DNA of 64,000 bases, taken from NCBI RefSeq assembly GCF_946151055.1, contig NZ_CAMGYZ010000006.1, positions 1-64,000 on the forward strand. The letters are read 5' to 3'. This DNA comes from Bacillus sp. Marseille-Q3570 (GTDB lineage: Bacteria > Bacillota > Bacilli > Bacillales > Fictibacillaceae). The notes under the pieces were generated by a model. The model saw nothing but the letters and a program-made list of their open reading frames with translations. It was not told where the DNA came from and made no database searches. The position numbers were made by a program, and so were the translations under genes. Below, piece by piece: positions 32,295 to 41,057 of the stretch; the stretch's first letter is position 1, and each line of letters opens with the position of its first letter.

Positions 32295-32693
32295 ATGAAT
32301 TCTTTTTCGATTGGTGATCTAGCAGATAAGGCTGAAATAAGGGCATCAACGATTCGGTATTATGAATCCATTGGATTGTTGCCTAACCCAAAGAGGGTGA
32401 ACGGACAAAGACGATATACGAAGAAGATATTAGACCAAATAAAATTCATCAAAATAGCCCACTCAGCAGGTTTTAGTAATCAAGAGATCCTTGTTCTTTT
32501 GGAAGGTTTCGAGCAACAAGCTGCTCCATCTGAAAGATGGAAACAGATGGCGAATACAAAACGTGTTGAATTAAAAGAAAAAAAGCATCAAATTGAAGCC
32601 ATGCTCAACGTTTTAGATACGGGATTAAAATGTGATTGTCTGACCTGGTCTGAATGTTTTACCAAAATCAGTCCTGATGGAAGATGTAATTAA
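32295..32693 (+). CDS. MerR-family metal-responsive regulator
   Basis: A 132-residue regulator. The winged HTH is SFSIGDLADKAEIRASTIRY, then YESIGLLPNPKRVNGQRRYT. The dimerisation helix runs to about residue 108. The C-terminal loop has KCDCLTWSECFTKI and a final Cys (GRCN), forming a thiol metal site like those in ZntR/CadR/MerR relatives. It is divergent from the two-gene Cys-rich operon and close to the YnfA gene. The metal cannot be named from sequence. RBS AAGAGGTGA precedes ATG 32295. Confidence 0.85.
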   Translation: MNSFSIGDLADKAEIRASTIRYYESIGLLPNPKRVNGQRRYTKKILDQIKFIKIAHSAGFSNQEILVLLEGFEQQAAPSERWKQMANTKRVELKEKKHQIEAMLNVLDTGLKCDCLTWSECFTKISPDGRCN

Positions 32694-32718
32694 TCGATTT
32701 TGAAAGGTGTTGTATAGG

Positions 32719-33045
32719 TTGACCTTAGTCATAATACTTTTTTTATTAGCAGGGATCGCTGAGATTGGAGGAGGTTATCTTATCTGGCTTTCCTTAAGGG
32801 AAGGTTATCCATGGTATTGGGGGTTGCTTGGTGGAGTAGCCCTGGCTTTATATGGTGTCATTGCGACATTTCAATCGTTCCCATCATTCGGTAGGGTTTA
32901 TGCTGCTTATGGTGGCGTTTTTATTGTATTGTCGGTCTTGTGGGGATGGGGGATCGATAAAAAGACCCCGGATTTCTACGATTGGATCGGAGCATTCATT
33001 TGTATCGTCGGCGTTTCTGTAATGCTTTGGGGACCGCGTAATTAA
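32719..33045 (+). CDS. YnfA/UPF0060-family membrane protein
   Basis: A 108-residue protein with four helices of the SMR-like YnfA family. [36 protein letters not shown] and [20 protein letters not shown] are diagnostic. It is probably a small-molecule exporter, and sometimes accompanies metal-resistance genes. It lies 25 bases after merR. The start is uncertain: TTG 32719 is nine bases from AAAGGTG, while GTG 32707 and TTG 32710 overlap the RBS. Confidence 0.85.
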   Translation: MTLVIILFLLAGIAEIGGGYLIWLSLREGYPWYWGLLGGVALALYGVIATFQSFPSFGRVYAAYGGVFIVLSVLWGWGIDKKTPDFYDWIGAFICIVGVSVMLWGPRN

Positions 33046-33220
33046 TGGTTCATAATTCGGAGAGGCATAAGGCCGAGCTTTAGTTGCGCTTGAGTGAAAT
33101 CCAGATAAGCAGATGCAAACTTATTTTTTTGGCAAATTATCAGTTTATGGGAAGATGTCCATTGCGAAGCCTATTGATTCAGCATTTACTATAGTATGAA
33201 CTGTTAATTCGAGAAAGGAC

Positions 33221-33673
33221 GTGCTGACAATACGTGATGCTGCATTTTCTTATAATGTGAGAACGCAATTTACGTTCATGACAGATCATCGTACGTTAAG
33301 TGAGATTTTGAATCAACTTGCAACGGATGGGATTAACATCAACGGATATGAACAAATAGCAGAACATCAATGTAATTTAGTGAAACTCGTGGTCGGGCGT
33401 TCAGATGGAGAGAGCACTCATGATCTATTGGTTACCAAAAGTACACTACGGCATTTTGGCGTCCGATTCCAAACCAAACCAATCCTTCAAGTACTCAATA
33501 TAGCCTCTGGTATCCCCGGCCAAGTCAATACGATTTATGGAGCGTTGTTTTGCAGAGTGGATGTTGATGCGATATACATCGGTGAGAATGATAATCTCTA
33601 CGTAGAGGTATCTGATTTAGATAAAGCGATTTGGATCTTATCCCAGGAGAATGTTCCGAGCTGTCTAGAATGA
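33221..33673 (+). CDS. Tandem ACT-like domain protein
   Basis: A 150-residue protein with two ACT-like halves: QFTFMTDHRTLSEILNQLAT and GININGYEQIAEHQCNLVKL, then PILQVLNIASGIPGQVNTIY, GALFCRVDVDAIYIGENDNL and SDLDKAIWILSQE. ACT domains bind small ligands such as amino acids; no catalytic domain is attached. It may be an orphan sensor. The GTG start at 33221 is close to AAAGGA, so the first residues are uncertain. Confidence 0.55.
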   Translation: MLTIRDAAFSYNVRTQFTFMTDHRTLSEILNQLATDGININGYEQIAEHQCNLVKLVVGRSDGESTHDLLVTKSTLRHFGVRFQTKPILQVLNIASGIPGQVNTIYGALFCRVDVDAIYIGENDNLYVEVSDLDKAIWILSQENVPSCLE

Positions 33674-33687
33674 AAAAGGATTGGTGA

Positions 33688-33729
33688 AGACTCTGGCCTG
33701 CTGAAGTTTAGCCTGGTGGGTCTTTTTTT
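33688..33729 (+). terminator. Terminator after the ACT-like gene
   Basis: AAGACTCTGG...CTGGTGGGTCTT forms an interrupted stem followed by TTTTTT. Confidence 0.6.
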
Positions 33730-33850
33730 GTTATTTTACCGAGAGAGGGAAAGGCGGATTGGTTGGAGTAGAAATCAGGATGCGTGAAATCTCCCCCCTC
33801 AGATGGTATCATTTGTATAACAACAAGTGTTGAATCGAGGGGAATCAATC

Positions 33851-35269
33851 ATGTCTGACGGCAGTAATACTGAGACAACATCTCGGCAGAGCACATTTCT
33901 GGTGGGAGTGCTCATCTTGCCGATCATCGGCCTGTTCATTGCCCGCCAGTTCATGGCCAATGATTGGCTCGAACTTTTCACAGGAATATATCTCTTAAGT
34001 GTCATCACCCTTTTGCTGCCATCTGCGAAAGGGGTTTTCAAATATTTGACCCTCACCCTGATCCTATTAAGTGTGATTTTCCTTTTGAATGAAGGAGCAA
34101 CGTTTGACGTATGGATTGAAAGTGTGTCGATCAACCATACACTAGTGGCTTTGTTCATCAGCGTTCCGTTTCTAGGCGTTCCCATCAAATCAAAGGAATA
34201 CCTGGAAGCTCTTAAACAGGTTTACATACGGTACATGCAAAATCCGAACGTTTTCTTTTTCTTGACACAGTCCTTCACACACTTCATGGCGATCATTTTG
34301 AATGTCGGTTCAGTATCGATTTTTTATCAGCTGGGTGGAGCGAACCCTTATGTCCAATCCGCACGAAGACTTTCCACCCCATTGATGCGCGGGTTTGCGA
34401 CAGCTTTGATCTGGTCGCCGTTTTTTGCAGCGATGGCACTCGTCACGACTTATCTCCAAATCGAATGGGCAAACAGCGTACCATTTTTATTAGGATTCGT
34501 CATACTATCCTTCCTGGCAAGCAGTCTTCTTGAGTGGCGGATGAATTTCAAGACTGCTGATAAAGAGGAAGTTGCAGCAGGAACCGAAAATGCAGAGGAA
34601 GTAAAAGGAACCGTACCTCTTCAAAAGCGCAAACTCATCGAACTTGCTAGTTTTCTGGTAATGATCATCGTGTCGTTGCTGGTATTGGAGAAGGTAACCA
34701 GTATGTCGATGGTCACACTCGTCATCTTTCTATCATTTCTGTTTCCGATGTTTTGGCTCACAATAAAAAAACGGTTCAGGCGGTTCGTCCTGGAAGCGAT
34801 CCGTTATGCTACCGTCACAGTGCCGCTTTTGAAAAAAGAAGTTTTGCTGTTCCTTGTGGCCGGTCTGTTCAGCGGGGCTGTTGCTCAAACCGGCTTCGGT
34901 GATTGGATTGCTGGTGTATTGAATCATATGTACGGCGGCTATGTAAGTGTTTCGCTGTTCATCATATTGACCGTCATCGTTGCCAGCCTGATCGGGTTCC
35001 ATCCCATCATGCTCATCACTGTTTACGTTACAAGTCTCGAACCCTCAGCCATCCATCTCTCAACGATGTATTTTGCGGTATTGTTGCTTGGTGCATGGGG
35101 GATCGCTACATCAATTTCACCTATGACAGGTGTCAGCCATCTGTTAGCTCACGAAATGAAAGAGAAAGTCGTCAATATCTCATTAAGATGGAATCTTGGA
35201 TATGGTATCCTGTCACTCGGACTATTGCTTACGTACATGGTCATATTGCATGAAACGGGCTTGATTTGA
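33851..35269 (+). CDS. Polytopic membrane protein, putative permease
   Basis: A 472-residue protein with about 12-13 helices and a hydrophilic central loop (about 240-265, DKEEVAAGTENAEEVKG). The second half has AGLFSGAVAQTGFGDWIAGV and IGFHPIMLITVYVTSLEPSA, with Gly/Pro breaks of the kind found in ion-transporter-superfamily carriers. I cannot assign a substrate. It lies 28 bases before the nitronate monooxygenase gene, so co-transcription is likely. Confidence 0.6.
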   Translation: MSDGSNTETTSRQSTFLVGVLILPIIGLFIARQFMANDWLELFTGIYLLSVITLLLPSAKGVFKYLTLTLILLSVIFLLNEGATFDVWIESVSINHTLVALFISVPFLGVPIKSKEYLEALKQVYIRYMQNPNVFFFLTQSFTHFMAIILNVGSVSIFYQLGGANPYVQSARRLSTPLMRGFATALIWSPFFAAMALVTTYLQIEWANSVPFLLGFVILSFLASSLLEWRMNFKTADKEEVAAGTENAEEVKGTVPLQKRKLIELASFLVMIIVSLLVLEKVTSMSMVTLVIFLSFLFPMFWLTIKKRFRRFVLEAIRYATVTVPLLKKEVLLFLVAGLFSGAVAQTGFGDWIAGVLNHMYGGYVSVSLFIILTVIVASLIGFHPIMLITVYVTSLEPSAIHLSTMYFAVLLLGAWGIATSISPMTGVSHLLAHEMKEKVVNISLRWNLGYGILSLGLLLTYMVILHETGLI

Positions 35270-35297
35270 ACAGAAATTCGAATGGAGAGTGATCGAT

Positions 35298-36362
35298 ATG
35301 AATATGAAAACTGAGATTTGTTCGCTTTTCAAGATTGATTATCCGATTGTCCAGGCTGGCATGGCTGGTGGCATTACAACGTCTGAGCTTGTAGCCGCGG
35401 TCTCGGAGGCTGGCGGTCTGGGAACGCTCGGCGCAGGTTATTTGACACCGGAAACAACCCGGAATGCGATCATGGAAATCCGCACACGTACGGATCGGCC
35501 ATTTGCCGTGAACCTCTTCAAGGTAGAAATGCTGCAAGAAGACGACCGTACAGCTTCTGTCCAACAGCAGCTTCTTCCAATCTATGAAGACCTGGATATC
35601 ACCCCTTCTACCCAGAAGCACGTGGTCACCGACTATTATGAAGAACAGTTTGATATTTTAATAGAAGAGAAGGTGCCCGTCATTACCACAACGTTCGGAG
35701 TACCGACTGACGTTCAGGTCAAGCGTGCACATCAACATGGAATCAATCTGGTGACGATGGTGACGACTGTGAAAGAAGCCATCGAGGCGGAAGAGGCAGG
35801 CGTCGATGCAGTTGTGGCTCAAGGCGGGGAGGCTGGCGGCCACCGTGGGACGTTTGATGTGAAAAACGGAAAAGGTGCTGCGATCGGAACGTTTGCGCTC
35901 ATCCCCCAGGTCGTCGATCATGTCTCGATTCCGGTCATCGCGGCAGGCGGTATCATGGATGGCAGAGGTTTAGTGGCAGCACGAGCATTAGGAGCAGAAG
36001 GGATTCAGCTCGGAACCCGGTTTTTGAATGCAACCGAGAGCGGAACCGATTTTGCTTATAAAAAAGCATTGCTCGAATCCGACGAAGAAAGTACAGAACT
36101 GACGGCCGCTTTTTCCGGCAGACCGGCTCGCGCCATCCGCAACCAGTTTGTGGACTTTTTACAAAGCAACAGAATCGAACCCCTAAACTATCCAATCCAG
36201 AACCTTCTTACGAAAGAAATCCGGGCAGCAGCCAAGCAACAGGGGAAGCCTGGGTACATGTCCCTCTGGTCAGGGCAAGGGAACCGACTCATCAAAGAAG
36301 GTCAGACGGCAGAAGAGATCATCAAAGAAATCATGGACCAAGCAAGTAGTTTGTCATTTTAA
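35298..36362 (+). CDS. Nitronate monooxygenase family flavoprotein
   Basis: A 354-residue FMN-dependent TIM-barrel enzyme. Signatures are DYPIVQAGMAGGITTSELVA, EAGGLGTLGAGYL, DAVVAQGGEAGGHRG (with the catalytic His), PVIAAGGIMDGRGLVAARAL and GAEGIQLGTRFL. It oxidises alkyl nitronates such as propionate-3-nitronate. ATG 35298 fits GGAGAG; GTG 35289 lies in the RBS. Confidence 0.85.
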   Translation: MNMKTEICSLFKIDYPIVQAGMAGGITTSELVAAVSEAGGLGTLGAGYLTPETTRNAIMEIRTRTDRPFAVNLFKVEMLQEDDRTASVQQQLLPIYEDLDITPSTQKHVVTDYYEEQFDILIEEKVPVITTTFGVPTDVQVKRAHQHGINLVTMVTTVKEAIEAEEAGVDAVVAQGGEAGGHRGTFDVKNGKGAAIGTFALIPQVVDHVSIPVIAAGGIMDGRGLVAARALGAEGIQLGTRFLNATESGTDFAYKKALLESDEESTELTAAFSGRPARAIRNQFVDFLQSNRIEPLNYPIQNLLTKEIRAAAKQQGKPGYMSLWSGQGNRLIKEGQTAEEIIKEIMDQASSLSF

Positions 36363-36364
36363 TA

Positions 36365-36462
36365 GTTTTAGAGATAATTCTTGAGTTGTAGAGATAAATT
36401 CCAAGTTGTAGAGAAAATTCAAAAGTTGTAGCGTTCGACCAAGTTGTAGAGAAAATTTTAGG
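36365..36462. repeat. 20-bp-period tandem array GTTGTAGAGA
   Basis: Five units beginning GTTTTAGAGA, GTTGTAGAGA, GTTGTAGAGA, GTTGTAGCGT and GTTGTAGAGA. Spacing is 20 bases except one of 18. It lies between the stop codons of convergent genes. Confidence 0.85.
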
Positions 36463-36472
36463 CATCTGGGAA

Positions 36473-36676
36473 TTAATCCATACTATCCCACAGTCTCACG
36501 ATTCTTTTGCAATAATGGAGGATCAGGTAACCGACAGCAAGGATCAAGAAGACGATTGCAGCATAAACAATTACTGGGACCGCAACTACAAATGAATCTG
36601 GAAATTTTTCTGAAAGATACACAATCGAAAAACCTATCAGCATGAAGATGGAAAGAAACCTCATGAACTTAACCAT
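36473..36676 (-). CDS. Small two-helix membrane protein
   Basis: A 67-residue protein with helices at about 5-22 (RFLSIFMLIGFSIVYLS) and 30-52 (VAVPVIVYAAIVFLILAVGY), ending HYCKRIVRLWDSMD. A strong RBS GGGAGGGG sits seven bases before the ATG. It lies downstream of the aldolase gene on the same strand. No family recognised. Confidence 0.65.
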   Translation of the reverse strand: MVKFMRFLSIFMLIGFSIVYLSEKFPDSFVVAVPVIVYAAIVFLILAVGYLILHYCKRIVRLWDSMD

Positions 36677-36743
36677 ACGAAAGCCCCTCCCAAAAAAATG
36701 GTACTTCCTCTAGTATACCACTATCATCAGGAGGGGTGCTGCT

Positions 36744-37349
36744 TTAATTTACCTGTGCCACATATTCTTGAAACCGTCCTTTGATCAGGTTCCATTCTTT
36801 GTTTTCGAGGTTCCGATCAGTAATCAGGTTACGATCGATTCGGATCACTTCTGCTCCGGCATTCATATAATCTGCCACATTTTCATCACTTGAACACATG
36901 AGCGGGATATCTTCAAATGGTTCCAATACGGATGCAATGAATTCGGGTCCAAGGGCGGAGGCTGGAAAAATGTTGACCATTGATGCTCCTTGGATCGTTG
37001 CATGGACCATTTCAGTAGGTGTGAAAACCCCTGGGATGAACAACGTGTGACGGTTATTCGCGAAATGAAGGACTTCTTTTACCATGATCGGTGATACTAG
37101 AAAATCAGCTTTCACCTTGATGGCATCTTCCGCATCATCAATGGAAAATACGGTGCCAGCTCCAACCAACAGTTCAGGGAATTCTTTCTTGAGCTTTTTG
37201 ATTTTTGCGATTCCGTTCGGCTCGTCTAGTGTGATTTCAATTGCTTTAGCCCCTCCATCTACAAGGGCTTGCACGATGTCTGTCAGATCGTCATCGGGCA
37301 TGTTTCGTAGAACGGGGATGACCTTCGCCTCTTTAAGTTCATTCAACAT
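36744..37349 (-). CDS. eda: KDPG/KHG aldolase
   Basis: A 201-residue class-I aldolase that splits 2-keto-3-deoxy-6-phosphogluconate (or 4-hydroxy-2-oxoglutarate) to pyruvate. LNELKEAKVIPVLRNM, GAKAIEITLDEPNGI, LLVGAGTVFSIDDAEDAIKV and the Schiff-base Lys in KADFLVSPIM are visible. It stands apart from any kdgK or hexuronate genes here. ATG 37349 follows GAGGTGATC; the longer frame to 37415 has no RBS. Confidence 0.85.
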   Translation of the reverse strand: MLNELKEAKVIPVLRNMPDDDLTDIVQALVDGGAKAIEITLDEPNGIAKIKKLKKEFPELLVGAGTVFSIDDAEDAIKVKADFLVSPIMVKEVLHFANNRHTLFIPGVFTPTEMVHATIQGASMVNIFPASALGPEFIASVLEPFEDIPLMCSSDENVADYMNAGAEVIRIDRNLITDRNLENKEWNLIKGRFQEYVAQVN

Positions 37350-37607
37350 CACGATCACCTCGGTTGAAAGATTTATAATATATGCGAAAAACCTTTTCAC
37401 GCACATGCCGATCAAGACAGACGGGAAAAGGGTATTTTTGGATACTTATTGTAGGCTTTCCCGACTTAGATGGATTTTAAAACCATATCAGTGTTTTTCT
37501 GATTGGAATACATCCAAAGTTGTACGTCAGTTTCGATCTTTTGCTCGTTTCTTCGTTTTGTTTGCTTGATTAGGATAAAGGAAAGAAGTGTAATTAAAGG
37601 AGAGAAT

Positions 37608-38435
37608 ATGATGGAGAAATACATTTGTACTACTTGCGGTGTGCAATATCCGAAAAGTGAACATGTGCCTGAAAGTTGTTCGATATGCCAGGAAGAGCGG
37701 CAGTATGTCAATCCGAATGGACAGGAATGGACGACGCTCCAAACGATGGTCGAGAGCGGTTACTATCGAAACGAAATCAAGCAAGAAGAGGAAAACCTGT
37801 ACAGCATCACCACCACACCGAGTTTCGGTATCGGACAGACGGCTTATCTGGTTCGTCAAAATGGCTTCAATATTTTATGGGACTGCATCACGTTCTTGGA
37901 CCAAGAGACGATCGATACCATTGAAAAACTGGGAGGAATCGACGCGATCGCTTTGTCACACCCTCATTATTATTCGTCGCAGGCAAATTGGGCTGAAACC
38001 TTTGAAGCTCCGATTTATATCCATGAAGACGATCGGCAATGGGTGATGGAGCCGTGTGAGCGGATAAAATTCTGGGGAGGCGAAGAGCTGCCGTTTGAGT
38101 CCGGTATCACTCTCCATCGTCTTGGCGGTCATTTTAAAGGTGGAGCAGTTATGCATTGGTCGGATGGAAACAGTCAGAAAGGGATCCTGTTGAGCGGGGA
38201 CATCATCCAGGTGGTTGCGGACCAGGACTGGGTAAGTTTCATGTACAGCTACCCGAACCAGATCCCGCTGCCAGCAAGGAAAGTGGAAGAAATCGCAGAA
38301 AAAGTGCATGGTTTGACTTTTGACCGGATCTACAGTGCCTTCCTTAAAAGCGTGAGGACTGAAGCGAACGAAGCGGTGCAGCGATCTGCACGAAGATATG
38401 TAGATGCGATTGAAGGAAAGCTGTTCAATACGTGA
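37608..38435 (+). CDS. MBL-fold hydrolase with N-terminal zinc ribbon
   Basis: About 276 residues. The N-terminus YICTTCGVQYPKSEHVPESC, then SICQEERQYV, carries two Cys pairs of a rubredoxin-like or zinc-ribbon module. The rest is a metallo-beta-lactamase fold, but the core motif is altered: SHPHYYSS instead of HxHxDH, followed by GGHFKGGAVM and LLSGDIIQVV. A hydrolase with a changed metal site is likely; the substrate is unknown. Two adjacent ATGs (37608, 37611) are both near AAAGGAGAG. Confidence 0.7.
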   Translation: MMEKYICTTCGVQYPKSEHVPESCSICQEERQYVNPNGQEWTTLQTMVESGYYRNEIKQEEENLYSITTTPSFGIGQTAYLVRQNGFNILWDCITFLDQETIDTIEKLGGIDAIALSHPHYYSSQANWAETFEAPIYIHEDDRQWVMEPCERIKFWGGEELPFESGITLHRLGGHFKGGAVMHWSDGNSQKGILLSGDIIQVVADQDWVSFMYSYPNQIPLPARKVEEIAEKVHGLTFDRIYSAFLKSVRTEANEAVQRSARRYVDAIEGKLFNT

Positions 38436-38445
38436 AACAACAAAT

Positions 38446-38701
38446 GAAAAAAGAGGCTGGGGCAAAACTATAACTGCCAACAGAAAAACAATAAAATAGA
38501 TTGGAGAAAATGAAAGACAAAAAGCGTAGACAACATCCGTAGACTCTTGCGGGAACAGCACGAGTCGAAGACCCCGCAAGAAAGCAATTTGTGCTTTCTG
38601 AGGAGGCTGAGGCCGTGCCCGCGGAAAGCGAAGGATGTTGACGAAGCGGAACCTTCATTTATTACCACTGAAGAAAACCCGGACAAATTGTTCGGGTTTT
38701 C
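38446..38701. repeat. GC-rich dispersed element with terminal terminator hairpin
   Basis: Starts AAAGAGGCTGGGGCAAAACT, then ACTCTTGCGGGAACAGCACG, a GAGGAGGCTGAGGCCGTGCC core and CGCGGAAAGCGAAGG. It ends with GAAAACCCG/CGGGTTTTC (38673-38701). The core strongly resembles a repeat I recognise from many Bacillaceae genomes. Partial relatives lie at 13740, 52530 and 57400. Short reading frames over it are not genes. Confidence 0.75.
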
Positions 38702-38909
38702 TATTGTACAAAGTTCATTTGTTCCAGCCTCTCTCTTATTTTGCGTTTATTTTTCTGCAAATCCTGTCGGCAACACGCTCGATGATATGGAAGGCTGTTT
38801 GCTGATTCAACTTTGTTGAAGGATTCTATCATAGAGATATGGAAATTCTATATAATTCCATAAAGAAGAACTGGTCTAGGAAGAATCATTTGATTGAGAG
38901 GATGGCCAA
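38702..38909. other. Gap, no gene seen
   Basis: AT-rich sequence with CGGCAACACGCTCGATGATA at about 38770, possibly further repeat debris. No RBS-supported frame and no clear promoter were found. Confidence 0.3.
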
Positions 38910-39077
38910 ATGGATAAAACAATGTTCTATTTCTGGGTAGTTGTCATCGCTGTCATTTCTTTTTTTACAGGTGAAATCGCAACCTTCATGATGTTATTTT
39001 TAATTTTAATCACGTTGAGAGAAATGCATCAAACACTGCTTTCCTTTTACAATGATTGGAAAAGAAAGTATATGTAA
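38910..39077 (+). CDS. Small membrane protein
   Basis: A 55-residue protein: MDKTMFYFWVVVIAVISFFT then GEIATFMMLFLILITLREMH and a basic C-terminus (DWKRKYM). It has two short hydrophobic segments. The RBS GAGAGGATGG precedes the ATG. It lies 32 bases before the M3 peptidase start and could be co-transcribed with it. Unknown family. Confidence 0.55.
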   Translation: MDKTMFYFWVVVIAVISFFTGEIATFMMLFLILITLREMHQTLLSFYNDWKRKYM

Positions 39078-39109
39078 CGGGGAGCAAGCATAATTGTATG
39101 GGGTGGATC

Positions 39110-40654
39110 ATGGAACTTAATTTTAAACGCTTAATTGATATTAAAGATGTAGATGAATGGAAGAAAGCATACACCCAGGAGATCGAGAAACTTGATCAAC
39201 TTTACCAGGAAGAGGAGCGGATCTATTACAAGCTGTACGCTCAGGGTGAACAAGATCCTAGGCTAGATGACATTCAAAGGATCAAGCATGAATGGATGAC
39301 AAATGAGTTCTCGAAAACTAACTTATCCTACTGGAAAGAAATTTTACAAGATGATCCAGTGTGGCATCGACGTCTGCATGTTTTTCTGACCAAGATGACT
39401 GAGGAAGAGGTGGACAGTCATCCAGAACTTGTTGAAATACAAAAAAGACTGCAATCGAACCTTATGGAGAGTACGTTTATTGTAAACGGAAATGAATATA
39501 ATCTCGGTACCGTTCATTCAACAATTATGGAAAATCCGAATCGTGAACTTCGCAGGCAACTTTTATTAGAATCCAAAAGAATAGGAAGAGAGAATGAGGG
39601 TTTATTCCGAACATTGATCCAGAAACGGAATGAACTTGCGAAGGGTCATGGACATGTAAACTATTATTTCTTCAGATGCAACCTTAAAGAACTCGACATT
39701 GAAGCTTACATAACGGAAATGGACATTCTATTAGAAAAATCAGCAGACTCCTCTAGTTACTGGGATAAGAGAATAAAAGAAAGATTCGGTTGGGAAACGA
39801 TTCATCAGTCTGACCAATATTATTCAACGTTCAACTTTCAGCAACTTCAAACAAGAAGCTTTGATTCTAATCGAATGAAAGAGGCATTAAGCGATGCAGC
39901 CAATAGTCTAGGTGTACTTTTGCGTCAACTTCCTGTATCCATTGAAGGTTTGGAGATTCCCTATGGTGGTTTCTGTATCAATATCAATCCAAAGGAAATC
40001 AAGCTGGTCTTCAACAAAAGGGATTCGTACTCTGTATTTCTCTCGGGAATCCATGAGATGGGTCATGCCATTGATGGTCATTATAGCTCTTTCCAATATC
40101 CGGAACTGTATCGCTTTTATTCGAGTATTGCGGCTGAAGGTGTAGCCGAATTATTCCAAACGATCATCACGGATCAATCGTTTCTTCTAAAAAACTTCGA
40201 TATTCAGGATGAAGAGTATACCCAAATTGAAGAAGCGGATCATTTGTTGAATTTGAATATGGTGAAAATGAATCATTATTATAGCCTGGTCGAATATGAA
40301 ATGTATAAAAAACCTGAGAGAAGTTTCGAGGAAGTTGCAGCAGAATGCTATAGACATGTATTCGGGTTTGAGGGGGAAACGTTCCATCCGGCAAGCGAGA
40401 TGTTTTACGTCGAGAATCCTGCTTTTTTCCAGGATTATAACTTTGCGCTATCCATTAGAGATATGATCCGTAGTAAATTCAAGATTAAGAGTCCTTACGG
40501 AAAGGTTGATGTGTTTCAAGAGCTCCTTGAAAAATACATCGAACCGAACCAGTTGTATACCTGGCAAGAACGGGTTGAGCGCCTATGCGGAGAACCTCAC
40601 ACCTTTTCGAGCTTGCAAGAAACACTGAATGGTAGGAAGATTTTCAATACATGA
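39110..40654 (+). CDS. M3-family oligoendopeptidase
   Basis: A 514-residue zinc metallopeptidase of the thimet/PepF clan. The active site is SGIHEMGHAIDGHYSS (HExxH form HEMGH), with the third ligand likely in SSIAAEGVAELFQT. Helical N- and C-terminal lobes surround the channel. There is no signal peptide, so a cytoplasmic peptide-degrading role is likely. An alternative ATG at 39098 would add four residues; GGGGTGG is close to 39110, so the start is uncertain. Confidence 0.85.
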   Translation: MELNFKRLIDIKDVDEWKKAYTQEIEKLDQLYQEEERIYYKLYAQGEQDPRLDDIQRIKHEWMTNEFSKTNLSYWKEILQDDPVWHRRLHVFLTKMTEEEVDSHPELVEIQKRLQSNLMESTFIVNGNEYNLGTVHSTIMENPNRELRRQLLLESKRIGRENEGLFRTLIQKRNELAKGHGHVNYYFFRCNLKELDIEAYITEMDILLEKSADSSSYWDKRIKERFGWETIHQSDQYYSTFNFQQLQTRSFDSNRMKEALSDAANSLGVLLRQLPVSIEGLEIPYGGFCININPKEIKLVFNKRDSYSVFLSGIHEMGHAIDGHYSSFQYPELYRFYSSIAAEGVAELFQTIITDQSFLLKNFDIQDEEYTQIEEADHLLNLNMVKMNHYYSLVEYEMYKKPERSFEEVAAECYRHVFGFEGETFHPASEMFYVENPAFFQDYNFALSIRDMIRSKFKIKSPYGKVDVFQELLEKYIEPNQLYTWQERVERLCGEPHTFSSLQETLNGRKIFNT

Positions 40655-40751
40655 AGATTTAAGAAACGATTAATATTTTGTATAGATGCATTTAAGGACT
40701 GAGCGATATCCTGTGGATAGTAACAATACATTATTCACAGGAGGGATTCAC

Positions 40752-40961
40752 ATGCATCATTTCGGTTTTTTCCCCTGGTTTGTTTTTCCGATCTTTTTCA
40801 TACTCATCGCGATTTTTGTTACGAACCTCATTTTATTACGAAAAAATGGGCAATGGTATCGGAGCGGGTCATACAATGCGATGGAAATGCTCGAAAAAAG
40901 ATATGTCAGTGGCGAAATCGACGAAACCGAGTTCAAAAGAATCAAAGAAAACTTAAAATGA
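40752..40961 (+). CDS. SHOCT-domain small membrane protein
   Basis: A 69-residue protein with one transmembrane helix (FFPWFVFPIFFILIAIFVTN) and a C-terminal SHOCT motif (AMEMLEKRYVSGEIDETEFK). SHOCT segments are short oligomerisation modules. It has a strong RBS (AGGAGGG) and is followed at 97 bases by a histidine kinase gene, suggesting a role in envelope sensing. Confidence 0.8.
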   Translation: MHHFGFFPWFVFPIFFILIAIFVTNLILLRKNGQWYRSGSYNAMEMLEKRYVSGEIDETEFKRIKENLK

Positions 40962-41057
40962 ATCAGAGACACCGCCCGATTCGAGCGGTGTTTCTGTATG
41001 GTGCAGCCAGCAATTCCATAGGATATGATTGGAGTAGGTGGAAGGAGGCTAAGAAGG

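Noticed and set aside
38547-38819. Plus-strand frame of about 90 residues
   Set aside because: It lies on the GC-rich dispersed element and its terminator hairpin. Frames over this repeat look coding by composition only.
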